A DNA stretch of 64,000 bases, from contig NZ_JADPZX010000001.1 of the NCBI RefSeq assembly GCF_015712165.1, positions 7,645,501 to 7,709,500 on the forward strand. The letters are read 5' to 3'. A program made the position numbers and the translations under genes. Positions 42,994 through 51,863 of the stretch are shown in pieces (positions within the stretch are counted from its first letter, which is position 1; the number at the start of each line of letters is the position of its first letter). Origin of the DNA: Streptomyces spinoverrucosus. GTDB taxonomy: Bacteria > Actinomycetota > Actinomycetes > Streptomycetales > Streptomycetaceae. The notes beneath the pieces were generated by a model, which was given only the letters and a program-made list of their open reading frames with translations, searched no databases and was not told the DNA's origin.

Positions 42994-43872
42994 TCAGCCG
43001 CCCGCCGACTCCGCCGCGTGCGGGCTCAGGACGCCGAACGTCACCAGGGCGACGATCACGATGCCGAGCGCGACCCGGTACCAGACGAACGGCATGAAGC
43101 TCTTGGTCGAGATGAACTTCATGAACCACGCGATCACCGCGTAGCCGCTGACGAAGGCGATCACCGTGGCGAAGATCGTCGGCCCCCACGACACATGGCC
43201 GGTATCCATCGCGTCGTTGAGCTCGAACAGGCCCGAGGCGAGCACCGCCGGGATGGCGAGCAGGAAGGAGTAGCGGGCCGCGGCCTCACGGCTGTAGCCC
43301 ATGAAGAGGCCGCCGGTGATGGTGGCGCCGGAGCGGGAGACGCCCGGGACCAGCGCCATGGCCTGGCAGATGCCGAAGATCAGGCCGTCCCGCACACCCA
43401 GTTCCTTCAGCGTCTTGCGCTCCTTGGCCGCCCGGTGGCGTCCGCCGGTCTCGTCGCGCGCCGCTATCCGGTCGGCGATGCCCATGATCACGCCGACCAC
43501 GATCAGCATGGTGGCGGTGATGCGCAGATCACGGAACGGCCCGACGATCTGGTCCTTGAGCGTCACACCGAGCACGCCGATCGGGATCGAGCCGACGATC
43601 ACCAGCCAGCCCATCCGGGCGTCGTGGTCCTTGCGCCACGCCTTGTCGTAGAGCGAGCGGGTCCACGCCGAGAGGATGCGCCCGATGTCCTTGCGGAAGT
43701 AGATCAGCACGGCGGCCTCCGTGCCGATCTGGGTGATCGCCGTGAAGGCGGCACCGGGGTCCTCCCAGCCGGAGAAGGCCGCGGTCAGGCGCAGGTGCGC
43801 GCTGGAGGACACGGGAAGGAACTCGGTCAGCCCCTGGACGAGTCCGAGGATGAGTGATTCGAACCAAGACAT
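42994..43872 (-). CDS. uppP: Undecaprenyl-diphosphatase
   Basis: A 292-residue polytopic enzyme that regenerates undecaprenyl phosphate, the lipid carrier for peptidoglycan and teichoic acid synthesis; overexpression of relatives gives bacitracin resistance. Motifs are GLTEFLPVSSSAHL (near residue 14) and PGVSRSGATITGG (near 170), both intact, with about eight helices. ATG 43872 has no strong Shine-Dalgarno. It stands alone, with a good terminator at its end. Confidence 0.95.
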   Translation of the reverse strand: MSWFESLILGLVQGLTEFLPVSSSAHLRLTAAFSGWEDPGAAFTAITQIGTEAAVLIYFRKDIGRILSAWTRSLYDKAWRKDHDARMGWLVIVGSIPIGVLGVTLKDQIVGPFRDLRITATMLIVVGVIMGIADRIAARDETGGRHRAAKERKTLKELGVRDGLIFGICQAMALVPGVSRSGATITGGLFMGYSREAAARYSFLLAIPAVLASGLFELNDAMDTGHVSWGPTIFATVIAFVSGYAVIAWFMKFISTKSFMPFVWYRVALGIVIVALVTFGVLSPHAAESAGG

Positions 43873-44028
43873 GAAGTTACGAAGTCCAAGTGCCGATCGC
43901 GGAACGGACGAAGGACACACCGAGCCCCCGCGTGCGGCGATCGGGTGTTGAGGGGCAGCGTAGCGTCCCGTGCCGACACGCCCGACACAGGGGTTTCCCA
44001 GGCGGCCGGCGGTGATCGGTCCGGGGTG

Positions 44029-44077
44029 TTGACCGGTGGTCGTGCCGGGCCTACGTTGCAGTCCGGGGAAAGCGCTT
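44029..44077 (+). promoter_or_regulatory. Promoter with LacI-type operator for the Gfo-PmoA-cupin operon
   Basis: TTGACC (44029-44034), a 17-bp spacer and TACGTT (44052-44057) form a vegetative-type promoter with a predicted start near 44064. The palindrome AAGCGCTT (44070-44077, within GAAAGCGCTTGC) lies just downstream, where a LacI-family repressor would block elongation. This suggests induction by a sugar or sugar derivative. Confidence 0.65.
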
Positions 44078-44117
44078 GCTATACGCCCAGGACCCCGGAG
44101 GAGTGCTGATCAGGTTC

Positions 44118-45368
44118 ATGCCCACATCCGCGACATCGGTGCCATCAGCGGCTGACGCGCCATCCATGACGACCACGGCAGTCGACAACCCCGATCCCGA
44201 GAATTCGCGAACCCCCTCCACCCCCCTCTCCGACCGCCCCGTCAGAACCGCTGTCATCGGCACCGGCGGCATCGCCCGCGGATGTCACCTCCCCGCCCTC
44301 ACCCGCCTCGCCGAGGAGGGCCAGGCGGAGGTCGTCGCGGCCGTCGACATCGACCGGGCCGCCGTCGAGGCGTTCTGTGCGGAGGGCGGGATTCCGCACG
44401 CGTACACCGACATGGAGCGGATGCTGCGGGAGCAGCGGCCCGACCTGGTGACGATCTGCACACCGCCGACCCTGCACCGCGAGCAGACCGTCGCGGCCCT
44501 GCGCGCCGGCGCCTGGGTGTGGTGCGAGAAGCCGCCCGTGCCGACGCTCGCCGACTTCGACGCCGTCGAGGCGGCGGAGGGCGGGACCGGTGGGCCGTAC
44601 GCCTCGATCGTCTTCCAGCACCGGTTCGGCTCGGGCGCCGCGCATGTGCGTCGGCTGCTCGCCGACCAGGCCATGGGCCGGCCGCTGGTGGCGCACTGCC
44701 AGACCACCTGGTACCGCAACGCCGCCTACTACGCCGTGCCCTGGCGCGGCCGCTGGCACACCGAGGGCGGCGGGCCCGCCATGGGCCACGGCATCCACCA
44801 GATGGACCTGCTGCTCGATCTGCTCGGGCCGTGGAGCGAGGTGCGCGCGATGGCCGGCCGACTGGTGCACGACGTGGAGACCGAGGACGTCTCGACCGCG
44901 CTGGTCCGCTTCGAGAACGGCACCATGGCGACGGTCGTCAACAGCGTCCTCAGCCCGGACGAGGTGAGCCGCATCCGCGTCGACTGCGAGCGCGCCACCG
45001 TCGAACTCACCCACCTGTACGGGCACGCCAACGCGGACTGGCGGATCACCCCGGCACCCGACGTGCCGGCGGAGGAGGCCGTGCTCTGGCAGGACTTCGG
45101 GCACGACGTGCCCAGCTCGCATCTCGCCCAGCTGCGCGAACTGGTCGCCAGCATGCGCGCGGGCCAGCGGCCGCGCAGCAGCGGGCCGGACGGGCGCAAG
45201 AGCCTGGAGCTGATCACCGCGCTGTACAAGTCCGCGTTCACCGACACGACCGTCCGCCGGGGCGAGATCGGTCCTGGTGACCCGTACTACACGGCCCTGC
45301 ACGGAGGTGCGCCCGGCTGGGCACCCGTCGTCCCCGAGGCCGCCGCGAACCAGGAGGTGCCCGCATGA
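44118..45368 (+). CDS. Gfo/Idh/MocA-family oxidoreductase, first gene of a putative sugar operon
   Basis: A 416-residue NAD(P)-dependent dehydrogenase. The Rossmann start VRTAVIGTGGIARGCHLPAL follows a 50-residue polar N-terminal stretch; VWCEKPPVPTLADFD supplies the catalytic Lys-Pro motif, and MGHGIHQMDLLLDLLG the His/Asp site of the C-terminal domain. Start uncertain: ATG 44118 or ATG 44166. Its stop overlaps the next gene (ATGA at 45365). It probably oxidises a sugar, sugar acid or inositol. The promoter and LacI-type operator directly upstream suggest carbon-source control. Confidence 0.87.
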   Translation: MPTSATSVPSAADAPSMTTTAVDNPDPENSRTPSTPLSDRPVRTAVIGTGGIARGCHLPALTRLAEEGQAEVVAAVDIDRAAVEAFCAEGGIPHAYTDMERMLREQRPDLVTICTPPTLHREQTVAALRAGAWVWCEKPPVPTLADFDAVEAAEGGTGGPYASIVFQHRFGSGAAHVRRLLADQAMGRPLVAHCQTTWYRNAAYYAVPWRGRWHTEGGGPAMGHGIHQMDLLLDLLGPWSEVRAMAGRLVHDVETEDVSTALVRFENGTMATVVNSVLSPDEVSRIRVDCERATVELTHLYGHANADWRITPAPDVPAEEAVLWQDFGHDVPSSHLAQLRELVASMRAGQRPRSSGPDGRKSLELITALYKSAFTDTTVRRGEIGPGDPYYTALHGGAPGWAPVVPEAAANQEVPA

Positions 45369-46291
45369 CCGGTCCGCACATCGTCCACGCGCACGGCGAC
45401 CGGATCACGGTCACCGAACCCACCACCGGCGTCGACCTGTTCTCCTACGTCTACCGGCCCGAGGCGGCCTGGGAGGCGCCGAAGCCCTATCTGCACCCGA
45501 TCCGCACCCTGGGGAACGCGGTCGTCACGGACTACCGGCCCAACGACCACCGCTGGCACAAGGGCCTGCAGATGACGGCCTCCCACCTGTCCGGCCAGAA
45601 CCTGTGGGGCGGCAACACATACGTGCACGGGGAGGGCTACGTCGCCCTCCCGGAGCGCGTCGGGTCCATGGCGCACGTCGGCTTCGACGAGGTCGCCGCC
45701 GACGGCTCCCGGGTCGTGATCGCCGAACGGCTCACCTGGCACCCGTACGGCGGCGAGCTGTGGGCCGACGAGCGGCGCCGGATCGAGGTGCACGACGTCG
45801 ACCCGGCGGCGGGTTCGTGGGCGCTGACCTGGACCAGCGCCATCACCAACCGGCGCGACGAGCCGCTGCTCTTCGGCAGCCCGACCACCGCCGGGCGCGA
45901 GATGGCCGGTTACACGGGCCTGTTCTGGCGCGGACCGCGTGCCTTCCGGGACGGCCGTGTCCTCGGGCCGGACAGCGAGGGTCCCGGCCTGATGGGCCGG
46001 CAGGCGCCCTGGCTGGCGTACTCCGGCGAGCACGACGGCGTCGACGGCCACGCCACCCTCGTGTTCGCGCACGCCCCCGAGAACGACCACACCGGCGCCG
46101 GCGGCGCCCACCCGGCCCACTGGTTCGTCCGCAACGAGCCGTTCGCCGCCGTAGCCCCCTCCTGGGCCTTCCACGACGAACTGGAGCTCGCCCCGGGCGA
46201 CACCCTCACCCGCCGCTACCGGGTCGTCGTCGCCGACGGCGTCTGGGAGCGCGACGAGATCGCCAAGTACCTGGAGGCGCACCCATGGTGA
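45365..46291 (+). CDS. PmoA-like (DUF6807) protein
   Basis: A 308-residue protein with DYRPNDHRWHKGLQMTASHL near residue 58 and NLWGGNTYVHGEGYV, hallmarks of the PmoA/DUF6807 family. These often sit next to Gfo/Idh genes and are loosely annotated as methane-oxygenase-like; real activity is unknown, but His-rich motifs imply metal binding or sugar recognition. ATG 45365 overlaps the preceding stop; its own stop overlaps the cupin start. Coupling argues for a joint pathway. Confidence 0.8.
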   Translation: MTGPHIVHAHGDRITVTEPTTGVDLFSYVYRPEAAWEAPKPYLHPIRTLGNAVVTDYRPNDHRWHKGLQMTASHLSGQNLWGGNTYVHGEGYVALPERVGSMAHVGFDEVAADGSRVVIAERLTWHPYGGELWADERRRIEVHDVDPAAGSWALTWTSAITNRRDEPLLFGSPTTAGREMAGYTGLFWRGPRAFRDGRVLGPDSEGPGLMGRQAPWLAYSGEHDGVDGHATLVFAHAPENDHTGAGGAHPAHWFVRNEPFAAVAPSWAFHDELELAPGDTLTRRYRVVVADGVWERDEIAKYLEAHPW

Positions 46292-47013
46292 ACGCCGAGG
46301 AGCTGACCGGCGTGTTCACCGGGCTGCCGGGCGGGGTCGCCGTGTCGCACCTGTCCGTCTACGACTGGCCGGCCGCGGACGGCGTGTGCGGCGGAACCCC
46401 GCACCTGCACCTGACCTGTTCGGAGGCGTACGTCGTCACGGGCGGGCACGGCGCGGTGCAGACGCTCACGACGTCCGGGTACGAGGTGACGCCGCTCGCG
46501 GCCGGCACGGTCGCCTGGTTCACGCCGGGCACGATCCACCGGCTGGTCAACGACGACGACCTGCGCATCACCGTCCTGATGCAGAACAGCGGGCTGCCGG
46601 AGGCCGGGGACGCGGTGCTCACCCTGCCGCCGGAGTATCTGACCGACCCGGAGACCTACGCCGCCGCCACCACGATCCCGGCGGACGCGCCCGTCGCCGA
46701 GCAGGAGCGTGTGGCCCGGGCCCGGCGCGACCTCGCCCTGGAGGGCTACCGCGCGCTGCGCGCGTCCGGCCCCGAAGCGCTGGCCGAGTTCCACCGGGCC
46801 GCGGGCGCGCTGGTACGGCCCCGGCTCGCCGAGTGGCGTGACCGCTGGCGCCGGGGCGCCGAGGCGGCGGCCGCGGCGACGGGGGAGCAGCTCGACCGGC
46901 TGGAGCGGGGGGATGTGTCCCACCTCGCGGGGGCGGTCGTACGCAGTGAACAGCCCTCGGCGCGCGGCAAGTTCGGGATGTGCGGGCGGCTCGACGTGTA
47001 TCCGGGCGGCTAG
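46285..47013 (+). CDS. Cupin-domain protein, third gene of the operon
   Basis: A 242-residue protein with a cupin core at residues about 35-105: HLHLTCSEAYVVTGGHGAVQTL supplies the His-x-His and Glu ligands and AGTVAWFTPGTIHRLVN the later His. The second half is helical (residues 140-215). Related proteins are isomerases, dioxygenases or regulators of carbohydrates. ATG 46285 overlaps the preceding gene by 7 nt; GTG 46288 is also possible. It ends in a CTAG shared with the stop of the convergent HxlR gene. Confidence 0.82.
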   Translation: MVNAEELTGVFTGLPGGVAVSHLSVYDWPAADGVCGGTPHLHLTCSEAYVVTGGHGAVQTLTTSGYEVTPLAAGTVAWFTPGTIHRLVNDDDLRITVLMQNSGLPEAGDAVLTLPPEYLTDPETYAAATTIPADAPVAEQERVARARRDLALEGYRALRASGPEALAEFHRAAGALVRPRLAEWRDRWRRGAEAAAAATGEQLDRLERGDVSHLAGAVVRSEQPSARGKFGMCGRLDVYPGG

Positions 47014-47477
47014 GCCGCCGTCGGGCCGGTGACGGTCCAGCCCGGGGACTGGGGGTGGGGAGTCAGGTCCTCGTGCTGGACCGGGTCGCCGCAGGCCTGG
47101 CAGGTGACGAGCGGGACCAGTTCGTGGCCGCAGATGTGCTCGACGACCATGGGGCGGTCGTCCTTGCGGAGATGGCGGTTGCCCCACTCCATGAGGGTGA
47201 GCAGGACCGGCTCCAGTTCGAGGCCCGCCTGGGTGGGCCGGTACTCGAAGCGCTGCGGGCGCTCGCTGTAGGTCCGCTTGGTGAGGATCCCGGCGTCGAC
47301 CAGGCGGCGCAGGCGGGTGGCCAGGATGTCGCGCGGGGCGCCGATGTTGCGCACGAGCTGGTCGAAACGGCCGTTGCCGAGGCACACCTCCCGCAGGACG
47401 AGCAGGGAGTACTTCTCGCCGACGAGCGCCAGGGCATCGGCGATCGAGCAGGGGCGCGGGTCTTTGGTGGCGGCCAT
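47010..47477 (-). CDS. HxlR-family transcriptional regulator
   Basis: A 155-residue protein. The winged-helix HxlR domain (CSIADALALVGEKYSLLVLREVCLG, RFDQLVRNIGAPRDILATRLRRLVDAGIL) fills residues 8-100. The C-terminal extension contains Cys and His residues (HICGHELVPLVTCQACGDPV) suggestive of a zinc or redox site. It is divergent from a thiolase gene with 106 bp between, and its probable target is that gene. Its stop shares the CTAG at 47010-47013 with the cupin gene. Confidence 0.9.
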   Translation of the reverse strand: MAATKDPRPCSIADALALVGEKYSLLVLREVCLGNGRFDQLVRNIGAPRDILATRLRRLVDAGILTKRTYSERPQRFEYRPTQAGLELEPVLLTLMEWGNRHLRKDDRPMVVEHICGHELVPLVTCQACGDPVQHEDLTPHPQSPGWTVTGPTAA

Positions 47478-47499
47478 GCAGCCCAGTCTAGGTGGGGGT

Positions 47500-47527
47500 T
47501 TGATTTTCCAACTGACGGAGCTATGGT
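47500..47527 (+). promoter_or_regulatory. Possible thiolase promoter TTGATT-N16-TATGGT
   Basis: A -35/-10 pair with 16-bp spacing lies in the 106-bp HxlR/thiolase intergenic region, in an A+T-rich patch (GATTTTCCAAC). The likely HxlR binding site overlaps it. Confidence 0.4.
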
Positions 47528-47583
47528 GGATCCAGATTTCCTACTCACTGGTAATCGCTCCGGCGGCCAAGGAGGCCCGCAGC

Positions 47584-48753
47584 ATGCGTGACGCAGTCAT
47601 CGTCGAAGCCGTACGCACGCCCATAGGCAAGGGCAAGCCGAACGGCTCGCTCGCGCACGTCCACCCCGTAGAACTCCTCGCCCACACCCTGCGCACCCTC
47701 GTGGAGCGCTCCGGTGTCGACCCGGCGCTGATCGACGACGTCGTCGGCGGCACCGTCGACCAGGTCGGCGAGCAGGCCATGAACACCACCCGGTACGCCG
47801 TGCTGTCGGCGGGCTTCCCCGAGACCGTCCCCGCGACCACCGTGGACCGTCAGTGCGGCTCCTCCCAGCAGGCCGTGCACTTCGCCGCCCAGGGCGTCAT
47901 GTCCGGCGCGTACGACATCGTGGTCGCCTGTGGCGTCGAGTCCATGAGCCGCGTGCCGATGTGGTCCAACGTCCCGCCCGGCAAGGACCCCTTCGGCCCC
48001 GGCGTCGCCGAGCGCTACCCGGAGGGCCTGGTCCCGCAGGGCATCAGCGCCGAACTCATCGCCGCCAAGTGGTCCATCACGCGCGAGCAGATGGACGCCT
48101 TCGCCGTCTCCTCGCACCGGAAGGCGGCCGCGGCCTGGGACGGCGGCCTCTTCGACGCCGAGGTCGCGCCCCTGGACGGGGTCGCGCGCGACGAGTGCGT
48201 ACGACCGGGCACCACCACCGAGATCCTGGCCGGCCTCAAGTCCGCCTACCACGACCCCGCATTCGCCGAGCGCTTCCCGCAGATCGACTGGAACGTCACC
48301 GCGGGCAACGCCAGCCCCATCAACGACGGCGCCTCCGCCGTGCTCATCATGTCGAGCGAGACCGCGGCCCGCCTCGGCCTGCGCCCGCTGGCCCGGCTGC
48401 ACAGCTTCGCCGTCACCGGATCCGACCCGCTGCTGATGCTCACCGGCGTCATCCCGGCGACCGAGAAGGTGCTGCGCAGGGCGTCCCTGACCCTGGACGA
48501 CATCGACCTCTTCGAGGTCAACGAGGCGTTCTCCAGTGTCGTTCTCGCCTGGCAGCAGGAGACCGGCGCCGATCTCGCGAAGGTCAACGTGCACGGCGGC
48601 GCGATCGCCATCGGCCATCCGCTCGGCGCGAGCGGCACCCGTCTGACGACCACGCTCGTGCACGCCATGCGGGACCGCGGCGCCCGCTACGCCCTGCAGA
48701 CGATGTGCGAGGCGGGCGGACTGGCCAACGCGATGATCCTGGAAGCCGCGTAA
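47584..48753 (+). CDS. Thiolase (acetyl-CoA acyltransferase)
   Basis: A 389-residue thiolase. The nucleophile Cys91 lies in TTVDRQCGSSQQAVHFAAQG, His345 in AIAIGHPLGASG, and Cys375 in MCEAGGLANAM, so the active site is complete. Other motifs (NASPINDGASAVLI, LFEVNEAFSSV) are typical. It breaks down 3-ketoacyl-CoA (beta-oxidation) or condenses acetyl-CoA units. No other beta-oxidation gene is adjacent; regulation by the divergent HxlR protein is likely. Confidence 0.92.
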   Translation: MRDAVIVEAVRTPIGKGKPNGSLAHVHPVELLAHTLRTLVERSGVDPALIDDVVGGTVDQVGEQAMNTTRYAVLSAGFPETVPATTVDRQCGSSQQAVHFAAQGVMSGAYDIVVACGVESMSRVPMWSNVPPGKDPFGPGVAERYPEGLVPQGISAELIAAKWSITREQMDAFAVSSHRKAAAAWDGGLFDAEVAPLDGVARDECVRPGTTTEILAGLKSAYHDPAFAERFPQIDWNVTAGNASPINDGASAVLIMSSETAARLGLRPLARLHSFAVTGSDPLLMLTGVIPATEKVLRRASLTLDDIDLFEVNEAFSSVVLAWQQETGADLAKVNVHGGAIAIGHPLGASGTRLTTTLVHAMRDRGARYALQTMCEAGGLANAMILEAA

Positions 48754-48769
48754 GCCCTCTGACCGGGCG

Positions 48770-49555
48770 TCAGCCGCGCAGGTGGTGGCGTTTGCGCCAG
48801 GCCACCACCGCGCCGGCCAGCCCCGGAATGGCGATCGCGGCCATCGCGATCAGGAACACCGGCGACGTCGGCGTCGAGGCGCGGGCGCCGGCCACGACGT
48901 AGGCGGCGGTGTTCGGCAGCGAGCCGAGCGCCGTCGCGAGGAGGAACGGGAACCACCCCATGCGGGAGACGGCGGCGCAGTAGTTCGCGGCCCAGAACGG
49001 CACGCCCGGGAACAGCCGCACCGCCAGCATGGAACGGAAGCCGTGCCGGCTGAACTGCCGGTCGACGCTCTTCAGGAACTTGCCGCGCAGCAGCGGGCGC
49101 AGCGCGTCCTGGCCGAGGAACCGGCCGAGTCCGAAGGCGATCCCGGCGCCGATCACCGAGCCCCCGATCGCCGCGGCGATGCCCAGCTCGGAGCCGAACA
49201 GCGCGCCCGCCGCCAGATTGAGCAGCGGTCGCGGCACGAACGCGACGGTGATCAGACCGTACGCGACCGCGAAGATCAGGGCGGCCACGACTCCGCCGAG
49301 CTGCGGCGGCCAGCCGTGCGCGAGCAGCCGCTGCGGCTCGAAGAGCAGCACCGCCGCGGCGGCCCCGACCAGCAGGGCGACGAGCACGGAGAAGCGGGCC
49401 CAGGGCGAGAACAGAAGTCTCGCGCAGCGGGCGGCGAAGCCGAGGCGGACGGCCGCGGCGCCGGCGGGACCGGGGACGGCGGCCGCGAGTTCGGTGGCAG
49501 TGGCCCGGGGAGAGGCCGGTGCGGTGCCCCCAGAGCGGGTGTGGGCATCGAGCAT
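48770..49555 (-). CDS. TVP38/TMEM64-family (VTT domain) membrane protein
   Basis: A 261-residue protein with five or six helices. The VTT/SNARE-associated motifs are FVPRPLLNLAAGALFGSELG (near residue 107) and RLFPGVPFWAANYCAAVSRM (near 180), with FGLGRFLG between. Relatives of the DedA superfamily are thought to move lipid carriers or phospholipids across the membrane. ATG 49555 overlaps no neighbour; the gene is divergent from the DNA-repair-like gene. Confidence 0.87.
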   Translation of the reverse strand: MLDAHTRSGGTAPASPRATATELAAAVPGPAGAAAVRLGFAARCARLLFSPWARFSVLVALLVGAAAAVLLFEPQRLLAHGWPPQLGGVVAALIFAVAYGLITVAFVPRPLLNLAAGALFGSELGIAAAIGGSVIGAGIAFGLGRFLGQDALRPLLRGKFLKSVDRQFSRHGFRSMLAVRLFPGVPFWAANYCAAVSRMGWFPFLLATALGSLPNTAAYVVAGARASTPTSPVFLIAMAAIAIPGLAGAVVAWRKRHHLRG

Positions 49556-49604
49556 TCGGTGACACTAACCGACAGATATGTGTGATCGCCGTATGGTTCG
49601 TCTC

Positions 49605-50339
49605 ATGAGCGTCACAGGTGCGGGAACGGTGGGTGTCCCGCACAGCACCCTCGCCGACACGCTGCTGGCACGGCTCACCGCCACATACGGCGCCGCGGCC
49701 GACCCGGCGCGCGCGGCGCCCATGCGGGCGTACATGAAGGACGTCGCGCCCTTCCTCGGCCTGACCACGCCCGTGCGCCGCACCCTGTCCCGTACGGTCG
49801 TCGAGGGCATGCCCCGCCCGGACGAGACCGACTGCACCGCCGTCGCCCTGCGCTGCTGGCAACTGCCGGAGCGCGAGTACCACTACTTCGCCGTCGACTA
49901 TCTGCGCCGCCATGTGAGCCGCTGCTCGTCCGGTTTCCTGCCGGTGGCCCGGCAACTCGTCACGACCGTGTCGTGGTGGGACACCGTCGACCTGATCGCC
50001 GCTCACGTGGTCGGCCCACTGGTGGCCGCCGATCCCGGACTGAAGGCCGGGATGGACGCCTGGATCGTGGACGACGACCTGTGGGTCGCCCGGGCGGCCC
50101 TGCTCCACCAACTGCGCTACAAGGAGCGCACCGACGTCGAACGCCTGTTCACTTACTGTCTGCGCCAGTCCGGCCACCCGGACTTCTTCATCCGCAAGGC
50201 CATCGGCTGGTGTCTGCGGGAGTACGCCAAGACCGATCCCGACGCCGTACGCGCCTTCCTCGCGCGGGAGCGGGGCCGGTTCGCGCCGCTGTCGGTGCGG
50301 GAGGCGCTGAAAAACATCGGGCCCGCCGCGACGGCCTGA
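49605..50339 (+). CDS. DNA alkylation repair protein (AlkD-like HEAT-repeat glycosylase)
   Basis: A 244-residue protein made of helical (HEAT-like) repeats: PMRAYMKDVAPFLGLTTPVRR is the family start, and the end YCLRQSGHPDFFIRKAIGWCLREYAK carries the AlkD signature, with WWDTVDLIAAHVVGPL in the middle. AlkD removes positively charged alkylated bases. ATG 49605 was chosen; ATG 49593 would add four residues. It is divergent from the TVP38-type gene with a short intergenic region. Confidence 0.85.
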   Translation: MSVTGAGTVGVPHSTLADTLLARLTATYGAAADPARAAPMRAYMKDVAPFLGLTTPVRRTLSRTVVEGMPRPDETDCTAVALRCWQLPEREYHYFAVDYLRRHVSRCSSGFLPVARQLVTTVSWWDTVDLIAAHVVGPLVAADPGLKAGMDAWIVDDDLWVARAALLHQLRYKERTDVERLFTYCLRQSGHPDFFIRKAIGWCLREYAKTDPDAVRAFLARERGRFAPLSVREALKNIGPAATA

Positions 50340-50386
50340 ACTCCCCTGCCTGGAAAAACCATTCGACGCGCGACCCGGCGTCGGCG

Positions 50387-50500
50387 ATGATCGACGTCAT
50401 GTTCCGGCACGCCTTCCTCCTCGCAGCATCCGCGGTCGCGGATGCCCCGAAGGCTGCCGTCGAGATCTTCCTGGCCGCTGTCGACGGCGCCCGAAGCTGA
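50387..50500 (+). CDS. Possible 37-residue peptide upstream of tuf3
   Basis: ATG 50387 opens a frame rich in hydrophobic residues ([22 protein letters not shown]) ending 91 nt before tuf3. It could be a real micro-protein, a leader, or chance; I see no convincing Shine-Dalgarno. A GGACCCC/GGGGTCC pairing (50521-50559) lies between it and tuf3. Low confidence. Confidence 0.3.
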   Translation: MIDVMFRHAFLLAASAVADAPKAAVEIFLAAVDGARS

Positions 50501-50591
50501 CCCTCCCCGGATCGTCCGGCGGACCCCGCAGGGGGAGGGTCGGCCAGTCCCCGGGGTCCCAGCCACCATCGAGACGCTTCGAGGTATCGCC

Positions 50592-51764
50592 ATGTCCAAG
50601 ACGGCATACGTGCGCACCAAACCGCATCTGAACATCGGCACGATGGGTCACGTCGACCACGGCAAGACCACCCTGACGGCCGCCATCACCAAGGTCCTCG
50701 CCGAGCGCGGCAGCGGCACCTTCGTGCCGTTCGACCGCATCGACCGCGCCCCCGAGGAGGCGGCGCGCGGCATCACCATCAACATCGCGCACGTCGAGTA
50801 CGAGACCGACACCCGGCACTACGCGCACGTCGACATGCCGGGCCACGCCGACTACGTCAAGAACATGGTCACCGGCGCGGCCCAGCTCGACGGGGCGATC
50901 CTCGTCGTCTCCGCGCTCGACGGGATCATGCCGCAGACCGCCGAGCACGTGCTGCTCGCCCGGCAGGTGGGCGTCGACCACATCGTCGTGGCGCTCAACA
51001 AGGCGGACGGCGCGGGCGACGAGGAGCTCATCGACCTCGTCGAACTGGAGGTGCGTGACCTGCTCACCCAGCACGGCTACGGGGGTGACTCAGTGCCGGT
51101 CGTACGGGTGTCCGGTTTGCGGGCGCTGGAGGGCGACCCCCGGTGGACGGCGTCCATCGAGGCGCTGCTCGACGCCGTGGACACGTATGTGCCCATGCCC
51201 GAGCGGTACCTGGACGCGCCGTTCCTGCTGCCGGTGGAGAACGTGCTGACCATCACCGGGCGCGGCACGGTCGTCACCGGTGCGGTGGAGCGGGGGACCG
51301 TTCGGATCGGGGACCGGGTCGAGGTGCTCGGGGCGGACCTGGAGTCCGTCGTCACCGGGCTCGAGACCTTCGGCAAGCCGATGGAGGAGGCGCAGGCCGG
51401 GGACAACGTGGCACTGCTGCTGCGGGGGGTCGCGCGGGACGCGGTCCGTCGTGGGCATGTTGTGGCCGCGCCGGGGAGTGTGGTGCCGAGGCGTCGGTTC
51501 TCCGCGCAGGTGTATGTGCTGTCGGCTCGTGAGGGCGGGCGTACGACGCCGGTCGCCACCGGGTATCGGCCGCAGTTCTACATCCGTACGGCGGATGTGG
51601 TCGGGGACATCGACCTCGGTGTGGTGGGGGTCGCTCGGCCCGGCGAGACCGTCACGGTGAACGTGGAGCTGGGGCGTGAGGTGCCCTTGGAGCCGGGGCT
51701 CGGGTTTGCCATCCGTGAGGGTGGGCGGACCGTGGGGGCCGGGACCGTGACCGCCGTTTCGTAG
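50592..51764 (+). CDS. tuf3: Diverged elongation factor Tu (tuf3 type)
   Basis: A 390-residue EF-Tu. GTP-binding motifs are intact ([23 protein letters not shown]), but the sequence departs from the housekeeping EF-Tu in many places: SGL for SAL in the G5 motif, [15 protein letters not shown] rather than [29 protein letters not shown] for the usual AFLMPIEDV. Streptomyces species carry such a divergent tuf3 gene as I recall, expressed weakly except in stress or stringent response. It stands alone, not in the str operon. It brings aminoacyl-tRNA to the ribosome. Confidence 0.93.
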   Translation: MSKTAYVRTKPHLNIGTMGHVDHGKTTLTAAITKVLAERGSGTFVPFDRIDRAPEEAARGITINIAHVEYETDTRHYAHVDMPGHADYVKNMVTGAAQLDGAILVVSALDGIMPQTAEHVLLARQVGVDHIVVALNKADGAGDEELIDLVELEVRDLLTQHGYGGDSVPVVRVSGLRALEGDPRWTASIEALLDAVDTYVPMPERYLDAPFLLPVENVLTITGRGTVVTGAVERGTVRIGDRVEVLGADLESVVTGLETFGKPMEEAQAGDNVALLLRGVARDAVRRGHVVAAPGSVVPRRRFSAQVYVLSAREGGRTTPVATGYRPQFYIRTADVVGDIDLGVVGVARPGETVTVNVELGREVPLEPGLGFAIREGGRTVGAGTVTAVS

Positions 51765-51787
51765 GGGTGTGTGCTGTGTGTGGGGGA

Positions 51788-51830
51788 CTGCGGGCCGTGT
51801 GTGGCTGGTCGCGCAGTTCCCCGCGCCCCT
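51788..51830 (-). repeat. Dispersed Streptomyces intergenic element, copy 1
   Basis: On the reverse strand this reads AGGGGCGCGGGGAACTGCGC followed by GACCAGCC and a CCCGCAG end. It matches copy 2 at 62197-62238 in the opposite orientation. The core GCGCGGGGAACTGCGCGA is a self-complementary-rich motif that I recall as frequent between Streptomyces genes. It lies in the gap between tuf3 and the next gene. Confidence 0.8.
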
Positions 51831-51863
51831 CAAGCTGCGTTGCACCAGCCGCACAATGGAGGG

